Positions 39,786 to 49,204 of a stretch of DNA of 64,000 nucleotides are shown here, piece after piece (within the stretch, counting starts at the first letter, position 1; the number at the start of each line of letters is the position of its first letter). The notes beneath the pieces were generated by a model, which was not told the DNA's origin, ran no database searches, and was given only the letters and a program-made list of their open reading frames with translations. The DNA is taken from contig CAUJNA010000827.1 of assembly GCA_963377175.1 (NCBI GenBank), positions 83,438 to 147,437 of the forward strand. The letters are read 5' to 3'. Source of the stretch: Effrenium voratum (Eukaryota > Sar > Dinophyceae > Suessiales > Symbiodiniaceae). Made by a program: the position numbers and the translations under genes.

Positions 39786-40550
39786 TTATTCATCAATCGT
39801 AATTTGAAACGCCTGTTCAAATCTGATATGAAACATTTTGTTAATGTCTTTAGCATTCATATTCACGTAGAAGAAACTATAAGGTGCGTCATTAACGGCT
39901 TGATGATACATATCTAATAATTGCTGTTTATCAACAATGGCGCTATTTTCTTCAATAAAACTCATTAATTCACTGGCATTTTTCAACCTAAAAATATATA
40001 ATGAACTGGCATTTAAACGAATGATAGGCGCTAAAACATTATATTTTTGTGTTGAACAAATCACACTTACTGCATCGTGCCTGCCTCTTGTAAATAATCC
40101 ATGTAATAATTTACTATATCTAACAAATTTAGGGTCGTCTGCGTGGTCATCTATCACAATTAATATTGAATGCAGTTTCTTTATCTTTTTAGATTTCATA
40201 TAATTAATAATTTTCTTCTGTCTTTCAATTACATTTTCTAAATCACTTGGATTATAATTATCAAAATAAATTTGTTCTTTTTCATCATCTACGTGCAATT
40301 CGTCCCTGATATATTTTTTAACTTCTGTAAATGTAGGGTCGTTATGGACGCTGGGGGAAAATATAAATATTCTTGCAAATGAATTTCTATAAACATTCAG
40401 TATTAAATTTTGAATAAGGACAGTCTTACCGCCTGTCGAAGAAGCAACTATAATACTTCTAAATGGTCATTTTGGCACGTGCTCATATTTAGATTGTTTG
40501 AATTCATATTCAGTTATGTTTATTGGTTTTATTATTGGAACATCTGTCAT
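39786..40550 (-). pseudogene. Packaging ATPase (A32/FtsK-HerA type) with an in-frame TGA
   Basis: Frame from ATG 40550 (MTDVPIIKPINITEYEFK) with a TGA at 40469-40467 (codon 28) between VPK and PFRSIIVASS. Walker A is ASSTGGKT near residue 37. After the stop the frame is open to 39786: Walker B SILIVIDDHAD, then FTRGRHDAVSVICSTQKYN (sensor region) and a C-terminus ending FQITIDE. About 254 codons, usual size for PLV ATPases. A G-to-A change of TGG would create this stop. Role: DNA packaging into the capsid. Confidence 0.82.
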
Positions 40551-40815
40551 AGTTGATATTAAAGATATATAGAAAATTATATTTAAAAATTAACTTGTAA
40601 TTAATATTAAATGGAACATCATTTTTATGATATGCTGGTGGCGAATATCATAAAAATGGAACAGGTTTTCCATTGCTACAATCAATAAGCATTGAAGCTA
40701 ATTAGTTTGTATCTCTCTCGCGTGTGCAATGAAAACCCCAAGTGCTGTGCCCTCCGAATATTCTATCATGCATGAAAATAATAAGATTAAATAAATATTT
40801 TATCTTATTATTTAT
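40551..40815. promoter_or_regulatory. Divergent intergenic region with a perfect 14 bp hairpin
   Basis: CATTTTTATGATAT (40620-40633) pairs exactly with ATATCATAAAAATG (40645-40658) around an 11-base loop, and both sides are bordered by ATGGAACA. It lies between the divergent ATPase and zinc-finger genes. The region around 40680-40770 is less AT-rich than its surroundings. A 25-codon frame from 40611 crosses the hairpin but is not convincing. Confidence 0.55.
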
Positions 40816-40977
40816 ATGACTATTATCCATTGCAATTGTTGTAAAACTTATGATGACAAATATTTATTTAAACATCTAAATTCAAAATATCATCAGAAAA
40901 TTGTAGAATATAGATGGAATAAAGACGATACAATGAAAAAACTTTACAAGAAAAGAAAGACAGAAATGAAAAAATAA
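40816..40977 (+). CDS. Very small zinc-finger-like protein
   Basis: 53 residues: MTIIHCNCCKTYDDKY, LFKHLNSKYHQK, then a lysine-rich tail (KKLYKKRKTEMKK). The CNCC...H...H pattern resembles the protein at 39525-39755. Too short for most gene calls, but its position and motif support it. Confidence 0.45.
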   Translation: MTIIHCNCCKTYDDKYLFKHLNSKYHQKIVEYRWNKDDTMKKLYKKRKTEMKK

Positions 40978-40995
40978 TTTATCTTATTATTTAAT

Positions 40996-41184
40996 ATGAA
41001 AAGGAGTTATACAGATTATATTAATATAATAGATGAAATGGAGAATATAGAACAAGTACTAATAACTGATAATAGATGTAAAAAAATATTTTATTTTATT
41101 TTAGAATTAATTAAGTTTTTGATACAATATATTAAAAATATAAATGCTAATATAAATGCCAAAAAAGAAAAACAAAAAGAATAA
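40996..41184 (+). CDS. Small protein with a hydrophobic helix
   Basis: 62 residues: MKRSYTDYINIIDEMENIEQ, then a hydrophobic segment IFYFILELIKFLIQYI that could span a membrane, and a lysine-rich end overlapping the next gene by 29 bp. Not recognised. Confidence 0.45.
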   Translation: MKRSYTDYINIIDEMENIEQVLITDNRCKKIFYFILELIKFLIQYIKNINANINAKKEKQKE

Positions 41185-41512
41185 GACAGGTTTAAGTGTT
41201 TCATCAACTGATGAAGAAATTGTTAAAGAAACATCAGTTATTGAGGTTGTTTGTCCTACATGCAAAAGAATGTTAGAACTTAAGAATGAGTTACAAATAA
41301 AAAATAATAAAAGTTGTAAATGTTCATGTATTCCAACAAGTTTCAAAATAAGTAAAAATGATAAGAAAATGAATATTGATAAAACTAAAGACAGTATCAA
41401 CTTAGAAACTGATGTCCATAGTATAACTTTTAAATTTGGTAGGCAAGCAACACCAACCGATAATAATGAAAATGAAACTCAGGAAACTGTTAAACAAATC
41501 ATGAAAAATTAG
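41156..41512 (+). CDS. Zinc-binding small viral protein (copy 2, truncated)
   Basis: Same gene as 24-434, with CPTC and CKCSC cysteines kept. A G-to-T change turns GAG into TAG, giving 118 instead of 136 residues; the following bases still match copy 1. Whether the shorter form works is unknown. Confidence 0.7.
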   Translation: MPKKKNKKNKTGLSVSSTDEEIVKETSVIEVVCPTCKRMLELKNELQIKNNKSCKCSCIPTSFKISKNDKKMNIDKTKDSINLETDVHSITFKFGRQATPTDNNENETQETVKQIMKN

Positions 41513-41592
41513 TATTTAAAGAGTAGATTTAACATAATTGCACTTTATAAATATATAATTAAATAAATAATTATCTAAATAAATATATAGTA

Positions 41593-41928
41593 ATGTCTGA
41601 AAATGAAAATTATACTATTAATGATTTAATGAAGAAGATAACATTAATTGGTAAAAATATCAAAACCTTAAATGATATGATTAAATCCATTGATGACAAA
41701 ATGAAACCAGTTGAACGCGAACAACAAAGCAACGAAGAGAAGGAGAAGATGAATAAGATTTTTGAAAAGAAAGGGATAGGCAGACCTAGCGGTGATTATG
41801 ATACCAAGCGTAAAAAATACTGCGATATGTTAAATAAGGGACAAATCAAAAGTCCAAAAGAACAAACATTAGAATATTATAAACTAATTAAGGGCGATGA
41901 TGATAAATATGTAATGGTTGGAAATTAA
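41593..41928 (+). CDS. Small charged viral protein with GRPSGDYD motif (copy 2)
   Basis: 111 residues, nearly identical to 461-796; differences cluster in the first 35 residues (ITLIGKNIKTL against ISLICKNIKNL), while the GRPSGDYDTKRKKYC half is unchanged. That pattern suggests constraint on the C-terminal half, though copy age also matters. Confidence 0.7.
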   Translation: MSENENYTINDLMKKITLIGKNIKTLNDMIKSIDDKMKPVEREQQSNEEKEKMNKIFEKKGIGRPSGDYDTKRKKYCDMLNKGQIKSPKEQTLEYYKLIKGDDDKYVMVGN

Positions 41929-42035
41929 AATCTAGATATTTCTAATAATATGAATTTATTAGAATTATTTAGCAACAAGACCTATATAAAATACCTAGTA
42001 GTTTGATATTGGAAACTGTGATGAGTTTGACAGAA

Positions 42036-42160
42036 ATCGGGGAATGATTTTGATAGAATCGGGGAATGATTTTGATAAAATCGGGGAATGATTTTGATAA
42101 AATCGGGGAATGATTTTGATAAAATCGGGGAATGATTTTGATAGAATCGGGGAATGATTT
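42036..42160 (+). repeat. 22 bp tandem repeat, six units
   Basis: Unit AATCGGGGAATGATTTTGAT plus two bases; copy 1 has three units at the same place, so the array varies in number between PLV copies. Confidence 0.9.
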
Positions 42161-42231
42161 TGATTATAACCATGCTATGATTATAACATGTAAAATATTA
42201 TATGTTATAAGTATATTCCAATATTTAATTT

Positions 42232-42262
42232 TATTTCTTGTAAAAAAGTATTTAAAGAAATA
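42232..42262 (+). promoter_or_regulatory. Conserved early-gene-type motif upstream of the F-box-like gene, copy 2
   Basis: Identical in pattern to 1034-1064, about 29 bp upstream of the start codon at 42291 with a shorter TA run between. Confidence 0.6.
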
Positions 42263-42290
42263 AACACTATATATATATATTATAATAGAA

Positions 42291-42878
42291 ATGGAGTTTC
42301 AAAAACTACCAGTTGAAGTTATTAATAATATTATGTCCTATAAATATGGCAAGCCAGAATATATGAAAATAAAGCATAATCATAATGAAACATTGAAGAG
42401 AATACAACGAAGATATAAAATTGACAGAACTGACATAGAAAGGGAAACAAAGCACTGTAATAATTTAGATGGTGATAAAGTAAAGAGACAAATATTTCAA
42501 CATTATGTTTCTAGGAAGGTTCCATTAAGCATTGAAAGTATTGAAGATATAGTTATGAAAGAAGGGGATGAAATAGATAGCTTAATAGATAAGTATGTAG
42601 GATATGAAAGTTATAAAGCAATAATAATAGTTGATATAATTTTATGTGTAAGGTTTCATCATTTTAATTATTTTGAGGATGATGAATATAGCAGTTATGG
42701 TTTTGATTTTCATAGTGGTAGACACTTAATGGGTTCTATAGACCAAGATAATATATCTGATGTAATGGAATACGCAGTTGCAACAATATGTAGAAATATT
42801 GATAATGAAAGGAATACAATGAATATTGTAGGAGTAAAACACATAAGGTTTATACTAATTATTGATGAACCTGAATAA
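42291..42878 (+). CDS. F-box-like viral protein next to the terminal repeat (copy 2)
   Basis: 195 residues, MEFQKLPVEVINNIMSY start, differing from 1098-1685 at a handful of residues, mostly conservative. Ends six bases before the terminal repeat. The F-box-like start would suit a viral protein that recruits the host ubiquitin machinery, but only the first ~15 residues support that. Confidence 0.7.
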   Translation: MEFQKLPVEVINNIMSYKYGKPEYMKIKHNHNETLKRIQRRYKIDRTDIERETKHCNNLDGDKVKRQIFQHYVSRKVPLSIESIEDIVMKEGDEIDSLIDKYVGYESYKAIIIVDIILCVRFHHFNYFEDDEYSSYGFDFHSGRHLMGSIDQDNISDVMEYAVATICRNIDNERNTMNIVGVKHIRFILIIDEPE

Positions 42879-42884
42879 TAAAAC

Positions 42885-43372
42885 CATACTATGATTATAA
42901 CATTTATACCCTTATATGTTATAATTATAATGTAAGTATAGCGTTTTATATATTGAAGATAAAATCCTACAAGGTGGGCCATGCGCAACTCCGGAATATC
43001 AAAATTTCGAAAAATGATTAATTATTTGTCTTCTCATTGAATTATTGAAAATGTTGTTTCTTATTGAATAATTCTTCTTAAAATGATATATATATTTATC
43101 TCTTTTGAAAAAAATATATTTTCTAAAATATTTTGGAAAATATATGTTTTTGAAAATGACAATGTTTAGGTGTATTGAATTTTTCAAAAAATAATTCAAT
43201 TTTTGTTTTGGTATGCAGTACTAAAAATATATTTATCAAAATGTGTTTAGACTGTTTCAAAAAATGTTTTAAAATGGCTGTTTTGAGGCGCTTATTCAAA
43301 AAATGCAAAAAATCCTAGGGTGGACCCTAGACTTTTGAGTCCGAAAAAAGTTGCGCATGGCCTGCCCTAACT
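42885..43372 (-). repeat. Right terminal inverted repeat of PLV copy 2
   Basis: Reverse complement of 22835-23318. Ends CCCTAACT at 43372, followed at once by AAGGGTGGG, which is already retrotransposon gag sequence and does not repeat the left flank ATATG. Confidence 0.92.
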
Positions 43373-44640
43373 AAGGGTGGGTCTCCTTCCGACTCTCCGA
43401 GCTCTTCATCGTCCAGCTCCTCAACATCATCATCCTCATCACCATCTTCGGAGAAAGCTCGAGCGATCCGCAAGAAGCTCAACAAGATCTTGGGTAAGCA
43501 GACGACCACTGTGGACGCAGACAACGACAAACCCAAGGTCAAGGAGGCGGAGAGGATCATCATTCCCTCCTTCCCACTTCCTGAGAGTTACAGGAATTGG
43601 CGCATCAAGGTGCGGGAAGCCGTATGTGCGGCATCCGATCGCCCCGATGACGCTTTCACGTGGATCAGCAGAGTGTGGGAGCCCGCCGTTACAATCGAGG
43701 AGCAAAGAACCAGGTACTTTCCTCACCTTGGACGCCAAGTTGCTGTCCGCCCTCACCAACATCATTCAGGGTGACCTGGCGAGACAAGTCGACACCTTCA
43801 AGGAGGTAGAGGCGCAGAAGAGGAATCCAGTTCGTGGGAGACAAGTGCTTCTCATGGTGCACGAGCACCTGAGCACGAACATCAAGCACGGAGCCACCTA
43901 TGCCATGGAGGATCTCCTCAACGTGAGGCTCGTGAACGATAACCTCACTTCCTTCATGCGTAGCTGGGAGGGTGTTCTTGCAGGGATGAATGCCAAGACA
44001 CCGGATGACTCCATGCTTGAGGCTCTGTTCTACAACCAGCTGAAGAAAAGTAAGCAAATGCAACACCATTTGAATGTCTATTTGAGCGCCTCGGAAGAGT
44101 CCGCCGATCACTCATACACCTACTTGATTGAATCTGTGAGGCAATACCTGTCTCGAGCCAGGCTCGAGCGCAACCGAGAACGGGTTGCTAGGCAGAACGG
44201 GGGTAGGCCAGCCGCACCCGCCGCTGAGAGCCAACGTGTGCCTAAGGGGTTTTGCATTGCATTTGTCAAGTACGGGTCGTGTCGGCGGGACAATTGCACG
44301 TACAAGCATGAACAGCCATCGGGCGATGCCAGGGGTAGGACCCCATCAAGGGACGCTAAGCCTAAGAAGGGCAAGGGTAAAGGCCGAACGAATAGCCCAA
44401 AGGGGAGGAAAGAATGTCGTTTCTACGCCAAGGGGAGGTGTGACCGTGGTGAGAACTGCCCGTTTGCTCACATCGACCCGAAGCCGGCCGTTCCAGGGTC
44501 AAGGGAGCCATCCGCAGACAAGCATAAGAAGCAGGGAAAGGATCGGAAGCATCGCAAATCGAGCAGGGATCGTTCCAAGTCGACCTCTCGATCCACTTCC
44601 CGTGATTCCAAGGGAGAAAAGAAGAAGGGTCACAAGGGAA
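43373..44640 (+). pseudogene. copia gag with two CCCH zinc fingers
   Basis: Open from the PLV junction: a serine run, then KARAIRKKLNKILGK and FPLPESYRNWRIKVREAVC. A frameshift near 43710 leads to TLDAKLLSALTNIIQGDL and the capsid-like part. Two CCCH-type fingers lie near the end: GFCIAFVKYGSCRRDNC followed by TYKH, and ECRFYAKGRCDRGENC followed by PFAH. A lysine/serine-rich tail follows. Gag binds retrotransposon RNA and forms the particle. The true start lies beyond the truncation. Confidence 0.8.
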
Positions 44641-45511
44641 GTCTTCCGGAAAGCCTTCTCCTGCTGCTGTTTGCGTGTTGGGATGCTTGCTGTCTTCCAT
44701 GATGAACGCCCCTGTCGCTGAGGGGAACCTCATGTCGGACTGGAAGCATGTGCCTGCCCTCCCGAGCGTGCGTTTCAGCTCGAAGGTTGAAATGAATCGG
44801 ATACCAGCACATGGTGAGCAGTTTAAGATCGCGGACAAACCGCGCGTGTATTCAAAGGTCTACCCAATCGACCATCAGTTTTTCCATGATGAAATCAGCA
44901 TAGATGATGCTAGACTCGGAGCAACCATGCTCGCCTTCATTGTGAGACGTGAATTGGAAGGCCATCCGACTAGATGCAAATACGAATGTGACAGCGATAT
45001 CGGATGCAACCACTGCGCTCCGAGAGACATGGGCGCAAAGCCCGCGCTGGCGAGCAAGAGATTCTCTCCGAACTGTTCATGGATTATCGACACTGGGAGT
45101 GGAACAGACCTATTTACTCGTGCGAATTGCCCCGAATATGCAATCTATAATTCAAATGACCCCGTGATGTTGATGACTGCCAATGGACCAAGTGATTCGT
45201 CAAAGCAGGCCAACATGGCCGCATGTGACCTTGGGAACACGGATCCATACTTGTTGCCACAAACACCCTCTGTTCTCTCTGTAGGTTTGAAGTGCATGAA
45301 TCAGGGTTATGACTTCATATGGTACGCGAAGGACAAGCCATTCTTTGTCAAACCTGATGGGACGAGAATATATCTCAAAGTTCAAGATTATGTCCCGTAC
45401 TACGACGTGTGGGATGGCGACTCAGCCATGGCATGTCCCGCCAAAGGCACGCCGCCAAGCCGACCGGAAGGTCAGGTCGGCAGAAGCAGCGCATCGAGTG
45501 AATCGTCATAA
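44641..45511 (+). pseudogene. copia aspartic protease region
   Basis: After a frameshift near 44640 the frame reads through MMNAPVAEGNLMSDWK to the protease core SWIIDTGSGTDLFTRANC, with the catalytic DTGSG at about 45090, and VLSVGLKCMNQGYDFIW as the second conserved block. It stops at 45511 in SSASSESS, fifteen bases before the nested element. The enzyme would process the Gag-Pol polyprotein. Confidence 0.8.
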
Positions 45512-45599
45512 TGGTGCCAACTGATTAGTAAACCCCCCCCCCCCTTCAAGGTCGACAAGGTTTGGGAGGGGCAACATTTTGGGGCTCTTTTAGGGGACC

Positions 45600-46915
45600 C
45601 CCCCTAATAATTTCTTGAGGGGCTGAGGTACCTGAGGCTCATCTGCAGCAGTGAGGCTCATTTGAGGCATTTGAGGCTGTGAGGATCTGAAGTTTGGCCA
45701 TGCTGCTTGGCTTTGTCAGTGCTGTGGGAAGGGAGGAATTGGGAGAGGGAGAGAAGAAGGGAAGCCATGAAAAGGGACAGGAAAAGGAAAGGGAAGGCTG
45801 AATTATGTGAGGTTGCACCTGGTGCTTGGCATGGCTGTGGGCGTGGTCATTGGCCTGCAGGTGAGGCTGCTGGTCAGCATATTTGGGGGGGTGGGGGGGG
45901 GGGGGGGAAGGGTTGAAGGGTTGAGAGTTGTGCTTTTGTGAGGGCTGACTTGTTTTTTGAGTGTTTCTTTCTGAGATTCTCTGGCCTGAGGCTGGTGAGG
46001 AAAGCTGAGAAGAAGGATGAGGACAAGGATGAGGCCAAGGCTGAGGACAACGAGGGCAAGAAGCGGCATGAGGAGCTGGTTGAGGCAATCAAGGAGTGTG
46101 CCTTTTGGCAGCTGGGTTGCAGACAGATGGGGGGTGGAGGGTTTGAGGTTGCTTATGAGAAGCTTGAGGTTGAGACTGTTGGTATCTGAGGTCTGAATCC
46201 ATCAGTGCCAGAATGGCAAGCCTTGAGTTCAGGGTGGATGAGGGGATGGGAGGACAGGGGTTAAGTGTGTGCTTTTTAGAGCTGTTTTTTTCTGGCCACT
46301 CCCTGCAGGAGTCTCAGACCGGTTGAGGCACCTGGTTGGCAGGCTCAGGGACTTCAAGGAGGAGTTGTGCAGCGCCTGGGCTGCAGTGTTGGTGAGAGAG
46401 GTGCATTTTGAAGACTGAGGGCATGAGGGGTTTTAGGTTGTGAGTGATGAAGGGTGCTTGGATTATAAGAGTTTCATGCATAAAGGGAGGCATGACAGGT
46501 TTGAGGGATGAATGGATTTGGTGTGGGGGTGCATGTTTGAAGCATGAGGGCTTTGAGGCATGAGAAGTTTCAGGTTGTGGGTGATGAAGGGTGTTTGAGG
46601 GTGTCATGCATGAAGGGTCTAACTGGGCATGAGGGATTGAAGTTGTGAAATACCTGAGGCCAACCAGAGCTCAAGATGAAGGAGTGGCTGCTCTTTGAGA
46701 AGTCTGCCAACTCTGGGCCTGGCTCGAGGTGGGCTCAGCTTTGTGCCTTGGATAAAGTGAGGGGGTCTTGAGGGGAGGGCTAATTTTTTATCAGGGAGGG
46801 AAGATGGATGCATCTGAGGCACTGGTGCCAGCCTGGTCTTCCAGAGCCAGGTCTTGAGGCTGCACCTGAAGCCTGAGGAGAGTGAGCCCCTTGGCTTGTT
46901 TTTTTGGGTTTGGGG
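45600..46915. other. Left part of the nested element; no clear gene
   Basis: G-rich plus strand with a poly-G run at 45887-45907. A short open frame 45938-46189 (KAEKKDEDKDEAKAEDNEGK, then LVEAIKECAFWQLGC) resembles an exon of the same acidic style as 49205-49600, but no splice partners are evident. Confidence 0.35.
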
Positions 46916-46919
46916 GTGG

Positions 46920-48470
46920 GGGCATTTTTCAAGCATGAGGCCTTTGAGGCATGAAGGGTTTCAGGTTGTGAGCGTTCAAGGTTTGAGGGATGAAGGGTTT
47001 GAAGGATGAAAGGGCTTGGTTTTGGGGTGAGGGGGGCTGCATTTTGCAAGCATGAGGTTTTTGAGGCATCAAGGGTTCAAGGTTGTGAGGGTTGAAGGAT
47101 GCTTGAAAACATGTGGGGTTCATGCATTCAAGGTTTGAGGGATGAAGGGTTTGAGGGATGAAAGGGCTTGGTTTTGGGGTGAGGGGTGCTGCATTTTTCA
47201 AGCATGAGGTTTTTGAGACATGAAGGGCTTCAGGTTGTGAGGGCTTGAAAACCTGTGGGGTTCATGCATTCAATGCATGAAGGGATTGAGGGATGAAAGG
47301 GCTTGGGTGTGGGGCGAAAGGGGCTGCATTTGCATGCCAGCTCAATCTAATCTGAGGCTTTGGGCAGCTGGGGATGAGGCTCCTTGCTGCTTCACGCTCT
47401 TGAGGAGCCTGCACCTGGCCCTGCAGAGCCTTGGCTTAGATTGAAGGGGCCTTGGTGTGGGGGAAGGGGTTCTGCCTTGCAAAAAAGGAGGTGCTTGCAA
47501 CCAAATGAGGCTTTTGAGGGAAGGTGGCTTTGCCTTCCTGAGGCCTGGTGTGATGGACACGGAGCCCTTGGAGGACTTCTTGACTGAGGGGTCTGTGGTG
47601 AAAGGCAGGGTGGTTGAAGGGAGGGCCCCTCAAAAGTTTCAGGTATGATTGGTTTTGTGAAAGGGGGGCTGCATTTTGCAAGCATGAGGTTTTTGAGGCA
47701 TGAAGGGTTTGAGGTTGTGAGGGTTGAAGGATGCTTGAAAACATGTGGGGTTCATGCATTCAAGGTTTGCGGGATGAAGGGTTTGAGGGATGAAAGGGCT
47801 TGGGTTTGGGGTGAGGGGGGCTACATTTTTCAAGCATGAGGTCTTTGAGACATGAAGGGTTTCAGGTTGTGAGGGTTGAAGGATGCTTGAAAACTTGTGA
47901 GATTCATGCATTCAAGGTTTGAGGGATGGGGGGGGTTGAGGGGGGTTTTGGGGTGAGGGGGGCTGCATTTTGCAAGCATTAGGTTTTTTGAGGCATCAAG
48001 GGTTCAAGGTTGTGAGGGTTGAAGGATGCTTGAAAACATGTGGGGTTCATGCATTCAAGGTTTGAGGGATGAAGGGTTTGAGGGATGAAATGGGGTGAGG
48101 GGGGCTACATTTTTCAAGCATGAGGTCTTTGAGACACGAAGGGTTTCAGGTTGTGAGGGTTGAAGGATGCTTGAAAACTTGTGAGATTCATGCATTCAAG
48201 GTTTGAGGGATGGGGGGGGTTGAGGGTGGTTTTGGGGTGAGGGGGGCTGCATTTTGCAAGCATTAGGTTTTTTGAGGCATCAAGGGTTCAAGGTTGTGAG
48301 GGTTGAAGGATGCTTGAAAACATGTGGGGTTCATGCATTCAAGGTTTGAGGGATGAAGGGTTTGAGGGATGAAATGGGGTGAGGGGGGCTACATTTTTCA
48401 AGCATGAGGCTTTTGAGACATGAAGGGCTTCAGGTTGTGAGGGTTGAAGGATTCATGCAGTTCAAAGTGG
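46920..48470 (+). repeat. G-rich tandem repeats
   Basis: Repeated phrases GGTTGTGAGGGTTGAAGGAT, GCATTCAAGGTTTGAGGGAT and GGCTGCATTTTGCAAGCATG occur in units of roughly 140-300 bp, most regular from 47.66 kb onward. The minus-strand open frames (CKMQPPSPQNQ type) are repeat translations. A non-repeat block at about 47340-47640 interrupts the array. Confidence 0.8.
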
Positions 48471-49204
48471 TGAGGGTTGAAGGGCAGTGATTGTGTGTGT
48501 GTGTGTGTGAGGAGGGCCCTTACACAATCTCAACAGCTTTCTCCTTCAACCCCCTGATGCCCCAGACCCTCCATGCCTCAATGAATGGTGCTGAAGGTTG
48601 AGGGTTTGTGAGGGATAAGAGGTTGTTGGGCTTTATTTGGGGCATGAAGCTTTTAGAGCTGAGGGGTGTCCCTTTTGCCCTGCAGGCCTTCTGGAGGTGG
48701 AGGTTGGCCACCTGAGGGAGGTGGTGAGGCGTTCCTCATGCGAAGGGCTGAGGGGCATGGAGGTTCTGAGGGACCACATGTCGGGCAATGGCCTGGCTTT
48801 TTTTGCCTTCTGCTTCAGTGAGGCTGAGGTGGAGGGATGAGGCCTCATGAGGGGTCCAAAAAGAAGATGAGGCATGAGGCATGGACAAACAAGAAAAATG
48901 AGGCATGAGTGTTTTTGGACCGTTCTTGAAGGGATGACCTGACAAGAGGCAAAGAAAAGGAGGTGATTGCTGCCAAGCTTTTGAGTGCAGGGTTGAAATT
49001 CTTGAGAGTTGTGTTGGTTTTAGTTTTTGTGGGGGGTGATGTTTGAACAATTGGCTTGGCTGAGGGGTGCTTTGGGCAGAAAGGGAAAAGGCTGATGGCT
49101 GTTGCTGATGTGCTTAGTTAAAGTTAATGCTGCCTGCCTTAGTGCTTTTGAGGCTCACCTAGCTGAGGCAAGGCTTAGACCGTAAGAGTCCTAGCAGAGG
49201 AAGC
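48471..49204. other. Spacer in the nested element
   Basis: Short (GT)n run near 48495. A small open stretch around 48685-48840 (GLLEVEVGHLREVVRR, then MEVLRDHMSGNGLAFFAFC) could be an exon. Nothing else recognised. Confidence 0.35.

Larger units (their letters stand above)
22835..43372. mobile_element. Complete AT-rich polinton-like virus / Maverick-like element, copy 2
   Basis: A 20.5 kb AT-rich unit bounded by inverted repeats (22835-23318 and 42885-43372). It carries the hallmark set of a PLV: family B DNA polymerase with helicase, retrovirus-type integrase, packaging ATPase, major and minor capsid proteins, fiber and lipase-like protein. I saw no capsid maturation protease of the adenovirus type. 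Replication and integration genes lie leftwards on the minus strand; most capsid genes lie rightwards on the plus strand. Several key genes are broken, so this copy is probably not autonomous. Confidence 0.93.

Noticed and set aside
46920..48470. Minus-strand proteins rich in PQNQ and KPHACKMQPP
   Set aside because: Translations of G-rich tandem repeats; several frames are open together, with no conserved domain.
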